From: Taxillus chinensis
Lineage: Eukaryota; Streptophyta; Magnoliopsida; Santalales; Loranthaceae
DNA length: 64,000 nt
Assembly: GCA_023512835.1 (NCBI GenBank)
Contig: JAKCVP010000384.1
Location: 103,570-167,569 of the forward strand
Direction of reading: 5' to 3'
The notes under the pieces were generated by a model. It was given only the letters and a program-made list of their open reading frames with translations. It was not told the origin of the DNA and ran no database searches. Both the position numbers and the translations under genes were made by a program. Below, piece after piece: positions 33,226 through 44,939 of this stretch (positions within the stretch are counted from its first letter, which is position 1; every line of letters begins with the position of its first letter).

Positions 33226-33555
33226 CTAGCGTGGACCATATGATGGATCACGTCCAAGCCTGGCGACCAAGGTGCGCTCGTTCCACTCGAGTCCGTTCAA
33301 TCGAGCAATTGCGGCCTGAGCACCTTCCACCGTATGGTACCTCACAATGCCATGAAACTTAGGACTCTCGCCTCTCAAGTCAATAAAGGCAATGTCAGGC
33401 TCATAAGTATGCTGTTTGATGAAGATGCCAAATTCGTGGACAGTCGTGTCTCGTGAGATGTTGCTGACCACAATTGTGGCACGACGGACTTGGACCATGT
33501 TTGATCCGGACGCATTTTGCGGATCCATGGCCTGCTGGCTCTGCTGATGAAACAT
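33226..33555 (-). CDS. Small RRM-domain RNA-binding protein
   Basis: Single exon, 109 residues, ATG at 33555 (MFHQQSQQAMDPQNAS). After ~25 low-complexity residues a near-complete RRM follows: ATIVVSNISRDTTVHEFGIF (beta1 with RNP2 and helix 1), DIAFIDLRGESPKFHGIVRY (beta2-beta3, RNP1 weak with no aromatic pair), then EGAQAAIARLNGLEWNERTL and VARLGRD (helix 2, beta4). Spacing fits an RRM of about 75 residues. The weak RNP1 means RNA or protein binding is open. Orthology not recognised; an additional 5' exon cannot be excluded. Confidence 0.68.
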   Translation of the reverse strand: MFHQQSQQAMDPQNASGSNMVQVRRATIVVSNISRDTTVHEFGIFIKQHTYEPDIAFIDLRGESPKFHGIVRYHTVEGAQAAIARLNGLEWNERTLVARLGRDPSYGPR

Positions 33556-35510
33556 GTTTGAAGACTGAGAGTGTGAGTAAGGATTAGCAAGCTGGGGAGT
33601 AGACCACGGAAAGTACCCTTTCGATCTGAGATGCCGTGCTCTACAAGCTGATAGACTGCGCCCATTGACGAGAATATTCTGTGTTCTAGGACAGGTAACT
33701 TCTCAAATGAGGGTCTCGGTCGAGAATTACACTTCAAGTACGTTGCTTGTCGTCGGTAGCCTATCACATGCGCTACTGATGTCGGGAACATAGCTCAAGG
33801 CAACGACTATTTGATCGAGTCTTGAGGTCATCTTATAGGCCGCCCGAAGTACTCGGACGAGGCTTCAAGTGGACTATCTTGACAGAGACTCCGCAAGAGT
33901 ACGTCCGATTTCAGGCCGCTCGACAACGTCCCTTCGTTGCAAGAGAGGTGGTACACGCGTGCAGCGTGAGAACTTCACATGGAAGACCTGGTTTAGTGTC
34001 GCTGCATGTCGGCCAAATTACTAGATATTAAGTACAATCACTGTTTCACAGATTACAAGTTGACATGATGGAGGAGACATTACATTGGCTTGCGCAGTAG
34101 TTCATGTGAGCTAATGTCAATGTAGGGCTGGGTTCGCTTCTCAACGTGGTTGGAGCGGTATTGCCCCTGCTGCAGCGGCTCCTGCGGATAAAATGCCACC
34201 GTATTCGGATCACAATGGGCCCTGAAATTATAGAATCTAGTCAGGTTGCCAATTCAGAGTGCGCCGTGCGCAAGTAGGCTGCACTGTCATTCAGTAGCGG
34301 AAGCTTGAAAACTGCAAGACGGCCTACTACCAAGCAATCCGACCAATGGAAAGTGCATCGGTCGAGTAAGGTGCTAGGGTCTTGTCTAGGTCTAGACGAT
34401 TCTATCCGAGAGAAATTCGTTGAAGCGTGGGAGCGACTTCGTCGAAGCAGCTGCCGAAGGTTGCGCAACAACGAATACTCTGGACTCGGGCACGGACAGG
34501 CGCGACCAGCAAGATGTTGACGATTCTCAGCCTGAAGGCCAATTCGAGGATCGTTGTTCACGATCGAGTGTGCCTGATTGCAACTATTCCGAGGAAACTC
34601 ACTTCTGTGGAGAAGATAAGTGTAGCGATCAGAGCTAGCTTCGATGCCCACCGTGTGCTGGCTCCCATGCGCGAGATCGGATTCTTCAAGCTCCATGATT
34701 GCCGGAAGCTTCGCATATACAAAAAAAGCCGCAAATGAGCGTTGCCATTGAATCGCTCCGAGGCCCTGCTGCCTTTGGCTTGACAAGTCAGGATCAGCTT
34801 CGGTTCCAGTGTGGAGTATGCGCACAACGCTACTTTGGCTGCCACAACCGCGGCTACTCATGAGGCCCAGTAATGCGGAAGCCGTGGCGCTGCGTGGAGC
34901 GTATGCCATCAATTGCGCACAAGAGCTGATGCACGGAGTTATCAGCGTGCATGCGTGGGCGCTTAGACCTGCTCTCAGCGTGGGCTTGCGTTGCCGAGAC
35001 GGCAGGTGGACTTCAGGCCGAAGGAAAACGTACTCAGGTCGTCCCTTCTGACGGCCATCACTGGACCCTTACAAGAGCGCGAGACGAGTTGCCATGAGGA
35101 CTGGCTGAATGATCTGGTGACGGTCTCAAATGGATGTTTGTGTCACCCCCCAATTCCGGGGATGTTCCCGAGGCAGACGCGGTTCGGCATATCCGCGTTG
35201 CTGACATGACGCTGTGTTCTACAGGTGCAGCCTCACAAGATGGACGTGGCCTCTCGCTGTTGCTACGACGGCGTCTCGAGGCAACGCACGAGGTCCGATG
35301 ATGAGGAGGAGCGGCTCACGCGCAGTTGGGAGGGGCCACGTGACGGCCGGCGACGGAAGCGGATGACCAGACCCCACCTCGCCGTCCAGCCTCCACCATC
35401 ACCCCTCACTGCTTGCTGGTGCTCACTATCCATCTTGCTCCGTACCTGCAGCTCCTCCACTACTCTTGCCTCTGCACCTTCCGGCTCACTCTCCCCCTGC
35501 ACGAGCCTGA
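33556..35510. other. 1.95-kb intergenic stretch, divergent promoters of RRM and BCAS3-like genes
   Basis: No recognised gene. A minus frame of 222 codons with an ATG (34909-34241) is open, but its Ser/Arg/Leu-rich product has no domain and competing frames overlap it. The last 150 bp before the BCAS3-like ATG are strongly CT-rich, like a fungal promoter/leader. Confidence 0.45.
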
Positions 35511-38500
35511 ATGCCACCATCAGCTTCCAAAGACTCCGATTCTCCTTCCCAGCCACAAGACACGCTCGTCTCCCAGAAGCGCTCCAAGGCGTCCAAGAAA
35601 CAGAAGGCACAGCAGCAGCTCCAGAAGGAGCACCCACAACCTCCCCCTGTCCCACTCCCACCGCCGCCTCTGCTGGACGATCGCCTCCCAGATGACCAGC
35701 CCAAAGACCAACCTCCGCAAGAGGTGCCTATTCAGCCTCAAGATCCTCCCATCTATGCCAGACAGATGTATGGCTATGACCCCTTGCCTTGACGCCTCAC
35801 TTCTGACAAGCACCACAGAGCCAAGTCCCCTCCCTTCGCCTTCCGCACTCTCAACCCGCACTCCCCCCGCCAGCCCAACGCCATGATCTCGCCCGACCTG
35901 CTTCCCGAGCATTCCCCTCCAAGCATATCTCCAAGGTTCATTACCGACCAGTGGAACGGAGGACTCCATCCCCTAGCTACTAAACAAAGTCCTCCAAATC
36001 ACTTCAGCCTGAATGGCTCCCCACCCGTCTATGGCACGAGCTTTCCAGAATCCTGGTCGAGAGCACGCACACCCTCCATTTCTCCGCCCATGGGTCCCCA
36101 TTCTCGATCCGGTCCCTACAGCGTTACCTCAAACCATGCTCGCCGACAGCATAGCAGGGACATGAACCATGATGCAAGGTCACAACATCCCATGGCAGCG
36201 ATTGCCAACCCACCACTACCACATCAAGCTCAGCCACACTTCTTTGGCATCCCTGATCCTAACGTTCTGCTATCGCGGCAAGCAAAGCAAGGAATACGTC
36301 CGGGAGACTGCGGTTACAACGTCTCGTTCGACAGCATTCAGCGTCAAGAGAGTGACGCTTCTGATAATGTGGTAATCGTGGGCGCAGAAGGTGCCTTGGA
36401 TGTTTATCGCCTGGAAAAGATAAAGCTGCACAAGATCGGGCACCTTGAGGGATTGCGCGGGTCAGTGATAGATGCCAAGGTCATTCCAGCCGAAAGAAGA
36501 TGCAGCACATCTGCAGCACACCTGCCTCTGATCGCTGTAATCATTCATGGCCCCGTCCTCGATCCTGTCGCTGGGAGGAGTTCAAACGACGAGACCTCTG
36601 GCGCCGAGATGAGGCCAGCATCGCCTTTCGATCCAGGACCGGTCTATTATCAAACGAGTGTTGAAGTTTACTCTCTAAGATCGTACGAGCATGTCGCGAC
36701 ACTGTTCAAGACCGAGCCGCTGCCATGCTATGAATCGCCACTTGAGCCAGGATTCGTCGCCCCGCAGCCCATTGGCGACCTGCGTTTGTCAGCAAGCCCC
36801 CGTTTTCTTACCCTTTCTTCAGGCAGCAGCGGAGAAATCTGGATCTTCAATTGCAACGCTGATAACAAGACTGGCAAGGGGCGAAGCCCCTTCCAATGCA
36901 TCACAAAGTTCTGGACTGCACTGCAGAGGATTACACCCAAAGAGCGCCCAAGCTCTGGTCACTTCGATTTTGTAGAAAATCCGTCTACTTCACAGAGACG
37001 ACAAGCGCTGTACAGTCTTCAAGGTCGATGGCTCGTTATCGTCGCTCCTTCGTCGACGTCACAAACCGCCTTGAAAGGCAGCTTTCCATCAACGTCAAAT
37101 ATTGAGAAAGTCCCGGGAATGAATAATGTAGCACCACCAGGAACTCCTCTTGTTGATTGCGTCGTAGAAACGCCCGGAGATACCAGCATGCTTAATCGTG
37201 TCGCGAGAGGTCTTACTCAGGAGATGATCAAAGGGGCGCAGTGGATGGGGACACAGGGCATGTCTGCTTTGCGAACCTACTGGAACAAACAGAGTAGCTC
37301 AGGTCAAACCAATGGCTCAGTTCAACCTATGCCAGAACCATGGTTTCCACCAACATATGGTGATCAAGTTAATGCTGAGGAAAACAACAAACGCAACTCT
37401 TTGGTCTCAATTTTCGACTTGCACAAGGTGCTGGAACACGCTTCCGGTCCGACACGATTGGTTGAGCCGGTTGCCACATTCGAGGCGCCTGGCGGCTGTA
37501 GTTTTGTGTCGCTATCTTTTACTGGGCTGAACTTGTTGACTGTCAGTCATGCTGGAGACGAGCAATTCGTCTGGGACCTGATGAAGCTCAAGCCTACACA
37601 TTCACGTGAAGGTGATCTTGATAGGGCGACCCATATCAGCAAGTCGTCAGGACCCATTGTGCGTCAAGTTGCAAAATTTCAGAGATTTACAGAAGCACAA
37701 GTGGTGGATGTCATTTGGTCAGAACCAAGAAGTGACAAGCTTGCAATCATCACGCACAGGGGCACGATCCATCTCTTCGAAATGCCGCAACAGGCTTTTC
37801 AATGGCCTCCTCGGACGTTGATGAGTATCATCTCGCAAGACACAAACAAGGCGTCCGCAGCGTCGAGTACACCCGGGAGCCACGGGAGCCCAACACCGGC
37901 GGCCGTACAGGCGCCCAATAGCTCTTCCAGAGGACTTGTCGACAGTTTCCGCAGACACGGTACAGCAAGCTTGTCCGCACTGACGAGCAATCTCAATATC
38001 ACCCCTGCCAGGGGTCGTGCAGTAGTCGCCTCCGGAGTCCAAAAAGGGCTGGGCGCCGCAGCAGGAGGACTCGTACAGCTTCGCCATCTTGGTGAGAATC
38101 GCATCCGTTTATCCCCTGGCGCCAATGCAGTTGCGCCTGGATTGGTTCGGATTCTTACGGGCAGCGCGCGGGGTCATGTCGGTGCAATTAGTGGCGACGT
38201 GCTCCGCGTCCATACTCTCCCCCAACTAGACCGCTCGCAGTATACAAAATCCCCTCGCTATCAAAATGCGACTGCGAAGGACTTTGAATTCGAACTTCCG
38301 CTCATCCCGGATCAACGAATAGCCCCAGCCGCAGCAAGCTTCTTGTTCCCTAATGACGATATTCCCCAGGCCGTTCCTTTGATAGGATCCTGGGCTGGGA
38401 CGCCCGCGCCAAAACAAGAAGGAAGCGACTCGGCATCTGAGACCCCTGATCCAGCGGACGCGCTTTCCTTTGCAGAAATAGACACGACTAATCCCTTTCA

Positions 38501-38765
38501 GCCATTCCACACCGATAGGCGCGTCACACTCTCTGTATATATCTCACCGCCTGATCAGGGTGGACAGTGGTCCTTTGGCGACGACATACCGACCAATGTC
38601 GTGCATACACCTGCTTCGGCATCAGCGTCAGTCTCGGCATCGATTCCGAACCTGTTGGGAGGCGACGCCGCGCTGAGCAATTTGAATGATGAGGATCTAC
38701 TCATTGCCGAGCAGGGCCTGCTGGGCTTGGACGAGGAGGATTTCGAGCTGCTGGATGACATATAA
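35511..38765 (+). CDS. WD40-type beta-propeller protein, BCAS3-like
   Basis: Exons 35511-35767 and 35819-38765, joined by a 51-nt intron (GTATGG...CAG, CTGAC branch) that skips an in-frame TGA; 1067 residues. The N-terminal ~220 residues are Pro/Ser/Gln-rich. The propeller follows: NVVIVGAEGALDVYRLEKIK, GLRGSVIDAKVIP, PIGDLRLSASPRFLTLSSGS, and GGCSFVSLSFTGLNLLTVSH then GDEQFVWDLMK. The C-terminus has acidic DEDLLIAEQGLLGLDEEDFE. The layout and the FVSLSF...L.T.S..G....VWD block resemble BCAS3, which with PHAF1 binds autophagosome initiation sites in animals. The assignment is by motif memory and moderate; it could be another PROPPIN-like or WD40 family. Confidence 0.7.
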
Positions 38766-39197
38766 TGATGGAGACGGGCAGAATGATGGCTTGCCGATAT
38801 AAGATGCGTGGTTGCATGCTGCGTGCTGCATTTGAGTCTCCTTGTGTCTATGCGCAGAGCATATCTGGTGGAGTGAAGTGCTGTAGTGTACTGCAGACCT
38901 AGTGCAGCGAAATGAAGTGGAGTGGGCCGAGATGCAGCTGAAGGGGGTAGAGTGCAACCGATACCGTGAGACGAAATCAAACGATGGTGATGCCTTGCTG
39001 CTGCTCTTGCTGCTGTTGTTCAGAGTCTTTGACCCGTGGATTTGGATGTGGATTTGATTGGAATACCTGGCGTTGAGGGCATGGGGTGAATTCCAGGGCA
39101 GCATTGATGGACAGACGGGAGACTGTTTGAGCTGAATGGAGGGCTGGAGGTCCAGATTATAGTGGAAATCATATCATGCTTCAACGCATTGTGCTTC

Positions 39198-39232
39198 CTT
39201 ACTTCTTCTTCTTCTTCTTCTTTTTTTTTTTT
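39198..39232. repeat. CTT microsatellite followed by a T run
   Basis: About six TTC/CTT triplets run into twelve T residues. It is a simple repeat in a 3' flank. Confidence 0.8.
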
Positions 39233-39545
39233 AATTCTTCTTCTCCTCTATTGATTTTCTATCTTAATATAGTCCTTTTCTTTGAGCTCATCGTCCGTGT
39301 GCTGTCTGTTGCTGCTGCTCATCTCTTGTATCTTATTTTGCCCACTTGAGCCCAACCTCTCTTCGTGTATAATAAGACAAGTTTTGCATGTGTTACCTTG
39401 TGTAGGTATTAGATCTAAATTTGCTCAAATAGGTAAAGATAGTCACGGTACTTTACTTTAGTCACGAGGAGAAATCGTACGCGCTGATATTTTTATAGAG
39501 ATGTACGATGGACGTTTGTGTCAATATACACGTTTGTTGGTATAG

Positions 39546-39578
39546 GTACCTACCTACCCTACCTACCTAATACCTACC
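39546..39578. repeat. ACCTACC repeat cluster
   Basis: Imperfect repetition of the tetranucleotide TACC (TACCTACC, CTACCTACC, TACCTACC). Same unit as the 18-bp palindrome at 10503. Confidence 0.7.
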
Positions 39579-39998
39579 GATTACACTTAGGCACACAATA
39601 CAAGACAACCTCCATAAACGACGCGAACAAGACACGAACAACACTCTAGATAAACACGCAGATCAAAACAGGAGAAGAGAGGAAGGGGGACCAAGTTCCT
39701 CTTAACTGACTAAAAGAAAATGCCGGCCAGAACTCAAAATGATATTTCATTTCCCGCGCGTGCATGCATAGGCGAGAAACATGTAGGCGCATTGCACAAG
39801 GCCCAAGCTGGTATCACTTTCCCCCTCGAAACCCTCGGAAACCCTTCAACTCCCAAAAATGAATCGAGTCTTGTCCAGAAGACTGCTGACGGGACCCGCC
39901 CCGTAGTCCCCCCCTAAACGCCAGACATGAAAATGTAACTAGGCCCACTCACGCCGGAAAGCGAGCGAGAAGAGAGGAGAAGAAGAAACTGAACAGGG

Positions 39999-42900
39999 CT
40001 AAAGCACCTCTCGCAGTCGAATGTCGCCGCCGCGACCCTCCACCCAGCGACTCCACACCTCACGGTAGGCAACCTCGAGATCGCGCACCCAGCGTCTTGT
40101 GTCGAACAGCGGAGCCTGCCAGCGTCCTTCCCAGAGGATTCGGCGCATTTCCACCAGTCGACCTCTGCATCTTCCTTCGCGCCAGGCTTCCGTGTCTAAG
40201 CCTAGGTACTCTAGACGACTGGCTAATCGGACGGTCTTCTCCTCATAGTCTTCTTCGTTCTCGGCGACGAGTTCGTTCCAGACGGTTACGCGTTCTGCTG
40301 TTCGACCGCCACGTTCGAGTGCGGCCAATCGTTCACACTCGTCTGAGGGTACACCGAGGGCACCTGCTAAGATTGAAGCCGCCATGCGAGAGGCCATCTT
40401 CCAAGGGTATCGTCGGAGGGTAAGAAGGGGTGTTCCGCTCCAGAGACAGTCTGCAGCGGTAGTGTGAGCGTTGCACTCTGGCGTATCCAGGAACAGATCT
40501 GCTATGCATGCTCGACGAATGTGCTCAGCTTTTGCGGCAACGTCCGTGAATCGAACTCGTCGTGCCACATCCTCGCCTGCCCAAAGCCGGGCAGTAGCAA
40601 GCAAATTTGCTTCACCTGCGTCAGGGAATCTCAAGAGCCACAGGATAGCATTGGGTAGGCGCGAAAGTATGCGGAGCCATGTGCGGAAGGTAGACGGGTC
40701 GATCTTGTACAGTTGATTAAAATTTGCGAGAATCAAAGCGTTGGGTGGCAGATCGGGGAAGAGAGTTTGACGCATGTGCATGCGGCGAGCAAGCTCTGCT
40801 TCGAACGAGTTGGGAGCCAGATGTGGCGAAATCGACAGACTACTCGAGGACGATGGCGGTGACGATTGCGCATGGTCACAGCAAAAGAATGTGTATCGCG
40901 TGTACACAACATTCTCCTGATAAACCCAGTCCGGCTGATCGTCATCTAGCAGGACAGAAGTGAAATTGTTGTCCGTCTCCAGGTCTGAAAACGTCACATT
41001 GGACCGTTGACAGCGGAGGGTCTCTGGCGGCGAGGCAATCTCGTCGGTCAAGAGATAATCACACCACTCGGCGCCCATAGACCCAGCAAATCCCATAAAT
41101 GACATCTGCACAGGTGCGGCACGTGCCGCGAAGATCTCATTGCGAGCACCTCTTGTATACCCATTCAGGTTGATGAGAATGTGGCATCCATCAGCGGCGA
41201 TTTGCGAAACAATGCGTTCCACGGACCATGAAGACACATCGTAAAAGACAGGAGCCTCTCGTTCAATATGATGGCGGTGTATCGAGTTGTCCGAGGGGGT
41301 CGTTGCATAACAAATGGCCTTTACTCGGGCTGTATCATGCATGCCAAAGACAGACTGCATCAGGTGAGCCAGAGGGTGATTGTTAAAGTCAGATGACACG
41401 TATCCAACGATAAGCTGGGGTGCCGGCGGCTGTGGAGGCGCGTATACGACCTTGGGAAGCCAAGGCGCTTTTAAGGTCGCAGTCGAAACTCTCAAGCCGT
41501 TCTTTTGTGAAATCAGACGTATCTGCCTAGCTGTCATGGGGAAAGTGAAGGTATGGAATGGCAGTATGGTGGGCGCGCTGGAGGCTGGCAATCCAGCTGG
41601 TAGCAGAGGGCGGGTGTACGTCGATTCATGCTTCTCGATCCGGCGAGTGTACCTGTCGTGATACCAGGTCCAGGAGATCTGGCGAATAACCCTCTCGATA
41701 AGCCTAATCAGTCTTGCGCCAGCCCATGATTGCGTCGACAGATTTTTCAAATACGTCTTGACTCGGCGAGCAAGAGCGGCTCGCGCGTTGGGATCCGGCT
41801 GATGCGTGGACATGGTAGCTGACAACACTTCGATTTGATCGTCCTTGAGGAAGCCTTTGCCCCAGTTCTCACCGTCTCTGAGTTGATCCTCAACAATATC
41901 AACGACTCTCTTGACCCATCCACTGGAAGCGCTGGACTGAATCGCATCGATGAGTTCGCCGGTCTCACTCACGTGCCATCTGTCAAGTCGCCCGCGAGCT
42001 AACAGCACGCCGCCACGACCCTTCCAGTTGCAAACTGAGTTCAGGGCATTGGCCAGGCCACAAGCAGCTTCGGCAAAGCCAGGGTTGACTTGTACAGCTC
42101 TTTTGTAGTACTCGATGGCTTCGTTGACTTTGCCCTGGTCTTTGACGGCGTTTGCAAGATTTGCCAGAGCAATGTCAAAAACGGGGTCGCACAACACCGC
42201 CTTTTCATACATTTGTATGGCAAAGGGCAATTGACCGATATCTTTGAGGAGGCTGCCCAGATTTGTGTATAAGTGTGCATGCTTAGAGTCCAGTGTCAAG
42301 CCGTACTTATAATACATCAGAGCCAGGGCCACGCCGCTTCCAGGCACAACGCCAGGAAACATATAACTCTCGTCCCGACCTCCGAGAGCTGGCATATTTG
42401 CAAGTTTCAGAGTGCTGTTCTGAATCCCTGCAAGTAGGATACCGACATTGTTCGCTGTCGAGGGACTTGGCTGAAGCGCGAAAGATAAGTAGTACAGTGC
42501 GAGTATTTCGGGCACGCCGCATCCTTGACGTTGGATTGAAGAAGAAGAGGCTGCAGTATTCGGGTTCATGCTGTCCTGAAATATTTTGGCGAGCGAGAGT
42601 AGGGAGTTGCTCGTCACACTTATGGCAGATTTCAACGCGTGCGAGCTGGAGACTTCTTGCAAACCTGGAAGACCTCCACTGGGGGCATAGCAAAGTTTTG
42701 CCGTCTGCAGAGCCTTGTCTGGGGTCAAGAGTAGAGCTTCCAAAGCCATTCGTTCCGCGTTAACGGGTGAGGTTCGAGACAGACCTGCGTTGATGGTCGT
42801 GATAAGGTGTTTGATTCCACCTGACAGCTGACCGGCTGCGGTGAGGACGACCTCTTCGAAAGCTTGCGCGGCACCAATCTGATCTTTCATCGTGTAAAGA

Positions 42901-44939
42901 ATATTTGCTTTGCAGTGCAGCAGCGCCAGAAACCGACCGTTATCATCTGGTGAGCATTGGTAGCGTTGGTGCAAAGCGGATCCGTGGAAGCGTAGGGGTG
43001 CGCTTGGATCCCTGCCATGGCGTGGCTGATGAGATCCTCCTCCAAAAGCTGCTGCGTGGTCGTGATTCGGAACACTTGAAGGTGACAGGCTAGTTGATCT
43101 TAGGACCCTCTCGACACTGTCGATCAACGCTGCAGCTTCCTTGTGTCTCTGCTCGAAGCACAAAAGTCCTACCATGTGTTCCAGCGGAGGCAGGTAAGCT
43201 GGATTGCTTTTGATTACAAGCCGCCATTGTGCTTCAGCCTCGTTCTTGCGTTCCAGCGCGAGGAGGCAGATAGCAACGTTCGCGGAAGCCAAGACATTAT
43301 CTGGATCATGGTCCAAGATAGAGTAAAAAGTGCTCATGGCGCCTTGAAAGTCGCCAATGACGTATGACAAACTTCCTGACATGAGCATGCCATCGATCCA
43401 GGCTAAGTTATTGTGGTAGATCGGTCTGTCTAGTGCCGACAGCGCATTATAAGCAGCTGGTATGAGGAAGCGCTTGAAATGGCCAGTCATTGAAAACCCT
43501 GGCTGAGTTTGATTTCGTGTTGCATGTTGCCCGAAAGTGAGACTTGATGTTGGACGACATTTGTCGAAGGCGTTTGGTATTGATCCAGTGTTCCACCGCT
43601 GGGTATGATGCGTGTCAACATTGCCGGGAAGTCCAGATTGTCTCTTCGTAAAGTTCATCTCATGTCGGCAGGGATCATGTGGGGTCATTCTGTTCATCGG
43701 GTCGCCGAGCGACATCTGATGCTGCCTCGCCAAAGCCTTCTTGTAGGAACGATTGACTTGCTTGAGCTCTCTCCGCAGAGCATCAGGGTAAATCTCTGCT
43801 TTGGGTATCTGTATCGGCAAGCTTGCAAGCTCGTGGAGATCCCCATTCTTCCGAATAGTCTGTATTGCTACAACCAATTGCTCATACAATTGATGTGCAG
43901 ATCGCAGAAGCACCTCGGGGTTCACGTCCGGTCGAGTGAATGGAGAATCGGGCTGAAACGCATGGAAGTCATTCATAGGGTCCGTCAAATGTGAGCTTTG
44001 CTTTGGCCTATATGGATCTTGTGCATCTGACGGACCTGGGACGTCGCTGATGGAGTAGTTTTGCAACGGCCCTAAAAGCTGATGCGGGCTGTTGAAAGAG
44101 TCAGACTGGCTGTAGCGAAATTGGTCTCTGTCCATCGTCTTAATCTGTTGACCTTGCAGAGGCACATGGAACGGTTGATTGGGGTAATCAGAACCGGGCT
44201 TGGGGAGGGTCGAATAGGAATGATGCCGCACCTGCTGCGAGGGATAAGGACCATGTGACCAGTATTGCGCATAAGGAATACGATCTTGAGAAGCTGTGGG
44301 ACCGAACGGCTGCTCCATAGGTGGCTGCATTACGTTGAACCCAATGCGGCCCTCACCCACATGGGGAGGGGGGATGTTGTACGTGTTCATGCCTGAATCA
44401 ACAGTGGGATGAGCTGGATTTGTTGCCATAGCAGCCTCTGGCCAATTTCGAACGAGGCCGAAGTCGATCGGCGCGGGATTCGGAGACCTGTGATCAGAGA
44501 AGGTCTGCATAGGCAAAGCATGATGCATGTGTGATCGCAACAAGCTCCGCAAGTGAGGGTCGTAGGACCTCTCGGGCATGTAATGTTTAGGTTGGAGCAT
44601 GCTGTCGCAGGGAGGAACCGGCACTGCCAGGTGCTTCGCGGCATGCGTCCTGAACTCTGCGCTGGTCGACGTGCCATCGTATGCGTGGTTCAAAGTGCCG
44701 CTCGGTGTCTTCCTCCGCAACATGTCCTCTCCGACAGCCATTTCGGCAACGCGCCTGCTCTGCGACATGCGCGGCGGTGCCATAAGCCCAATTTGATGTT
44801 GCTGTAGCGGTAGTCCGCTCTGATCAAAGCCATAGTCTCTGTACTGGTATTGTTGCTCAGGATGACGGGGTTGGTCCTGGCCGCCAAGGCGAAAGATTGG
44901 CTGGTCATGATAAAGGCGGGCTTGAGTTTGTGCGGCCAT
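39999..44939 (-). CDS. O-GlcNAc transferase/SPINDLY-type glycosyltransferase (GT41) with TPR repeats
   Basis: Single exon, 1646 residues; the ATG is at 44939 (MAAQTQARLYHDQPIF), two codons inside the open frame. Residues 1-500 are Gln/Pro/His-rich and probably disordered. TPR repeats lie near 525-620 and 875-985 (LYTNLGSLLKDIGQLPFAI, ALANLANAVKDQGKVNEAIE, YYKRAVQVNPGFAEAACGLA). The GT41 catalytic half starts near 1175: GYVSSDFNNHPLAHLMQSVF, ILINLNGYTRGARNEIF, MGFAGSMGAEWCDYLLTD, then ANFNQLYKIDPSTF, LPNAILWLLRFP and ECNAHTTAADCLWSGTP. These match human OGT around its active-site His (HPxxHLM), UDP-binding Lys (NQLYK) and HTT motif. Family enzymes put GlcNAc or fucose on nuclear/cytosolic Ser/Thr; the sugar here is unknown. 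Confidence 0.93.
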   Translation of the reverse strand: MAAQTQARLYHDQPIFRLGGQDQPRHPEQQYQYRDYGFDQSGLPLQQHQIGLMAPPRMSQSRRVAEMAVGEDMLRRKTPSGTLNHAYDGTSTSAEFRTHAAKHLAVPVPPCDSMLQPKHYMPERSYDPHLRSLLRSHMHHALPMQTFSDHRSPNPAPIDFGLVRNWPEAAMATNPAHPTVDSGMNTYNIPPPHVGEGRIGFNVMQPPMEQPFGPTASQDRIPYAQYWSHGPYPSQQVRHHSYSTLPKPGSDYPNQPFHVPLQGQQIKTMDRDQFRYSQSDSFNSPHQLLGPLQNYSISDVPGPSDAQDPYRPKQSSHLTDPMNDFHAFQPDSPFTRPDVNPEVLLRSAHQLYEQLVVAIQTIRKNGDLHELASLPIQIPKAEIYPDALRRELKQVNRSYKKALARQHQMSLGDPMNRMTPHDPCRHEMNFTKRQSGLPGNVDTHHTQRWNTGSIPNAFDKCRPTSSLTFGQHATRNQTQPGFSMTGHFKRFLIPAAYNALSALDRPIYHNNLAWIDGMLMSGSLSYVIGDFQGAMSTFYSILDHDPDNVLASANVAICLLALERKNEAEAQWRLVIKSNPAYLPPLEHMVGLLCFEQRHKEAAALIDSVERVLRSTSLSPSSVPNHDHAAAFGGGSHQPRHGRDPSAPLRFHGSALHQRYQCSPDDNGRFLALLHCKANILYTMKDQIGAAQAFEEVVLTAAGQLSGGIKHLITTINAGLSRTSPVNAERMALEALLLTPDKALQTAKLCYAPSGGLPGLQEVSSSHALKSAISVTSNSLLSLAKIFQDSMNPNTAASSSSIQRQGCGVPEILALYYLSFALQPSPSTANNVGILLAGIQNSTLKLANMPALGGRDESYMFPGVVPGSGVALALMYYKYGLTLDSKHAHLYTNLGSLLKDIGQLPFAIQMYEKAVLCDPVFDIALANLANAVKDQGKVNEAIEYYKRAVQVNPGFAEAACGLANALNSVCNWKGRGGVLLARGRLDRWHVSETGELIDAIQSSASSGWVKRVVDIVEDQLRDGENWGKGFLKDDQIEVLSATMSTHQPDPNARAALARRVKTYLKNLSTQSWAGARLIRLIERVIRQISWTWYHDRYTRRIEKHESTYTRPLLPAGLPASSAPTILPFHTFTFPMTARQIRLISQKNGLRVSTATLKAPWLPKVVYAPPQPPAPQLIVGYVSSDFNNHPLAHLMQSVFGMHDTARVKAICYATTPSDNSIHRHHIEREAPVFYDVSSWSVERIVSQIAADGCHILINLNGYTRGARNEIFAARAAPVQMSFMGFAGSMGAEWCDYLLTDEIASPPETLRCQRSNVTFSDLETDNNFTSVLLDDDQPDWVYQENVVYTRYTFFCCDHAQSSPPSSSSSLSISPHLAPNSFEAELARRMHMRQTLFPDLPPNALILANFNQLYKIDPSTFRTWLRILSRLPNAILWLLRFPDAGEANLLATARLWAGEDVARRVRFTDVAAKAEHIRRACIADLFLDTPECNAHTTAADCLWSGTPLLTLRRYPWKMASRMAASILAGALGVPSDECERLAALERGGRTAERVTVWNELVAENEEDYEEKTVRLASRLEYLGLDTEAWREGRCRGRLVEMRRILWEGRWQAPLFDTRRWVRDLEVAYREVWSRWVEGRGGDIRLREVL

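Larger units (their letters stand above)
38766..39998. other. Intergenic: convergent 3' flanks of BCAS3-like and OGT-like genes
   Basis: 1.23 kb. It includes a CTT/T-rich microsatellite (39198-39232), an AT-rich transcript-end-like stretch (39233-39500) and ACCTACC repeats (39546-39578). Frames antisense to the BCAS3-like 3' end are shadows. Confidence 0.5.

Noticed and set aside
34241..34909. 222-codon minus ATG frame
   Set aside because: Ser/Arg/Leu-rich, no motif, overlapped by other frames of similar size on both strands; kept out of the gene list although a lineage-specific gene cannot be fully excluded.
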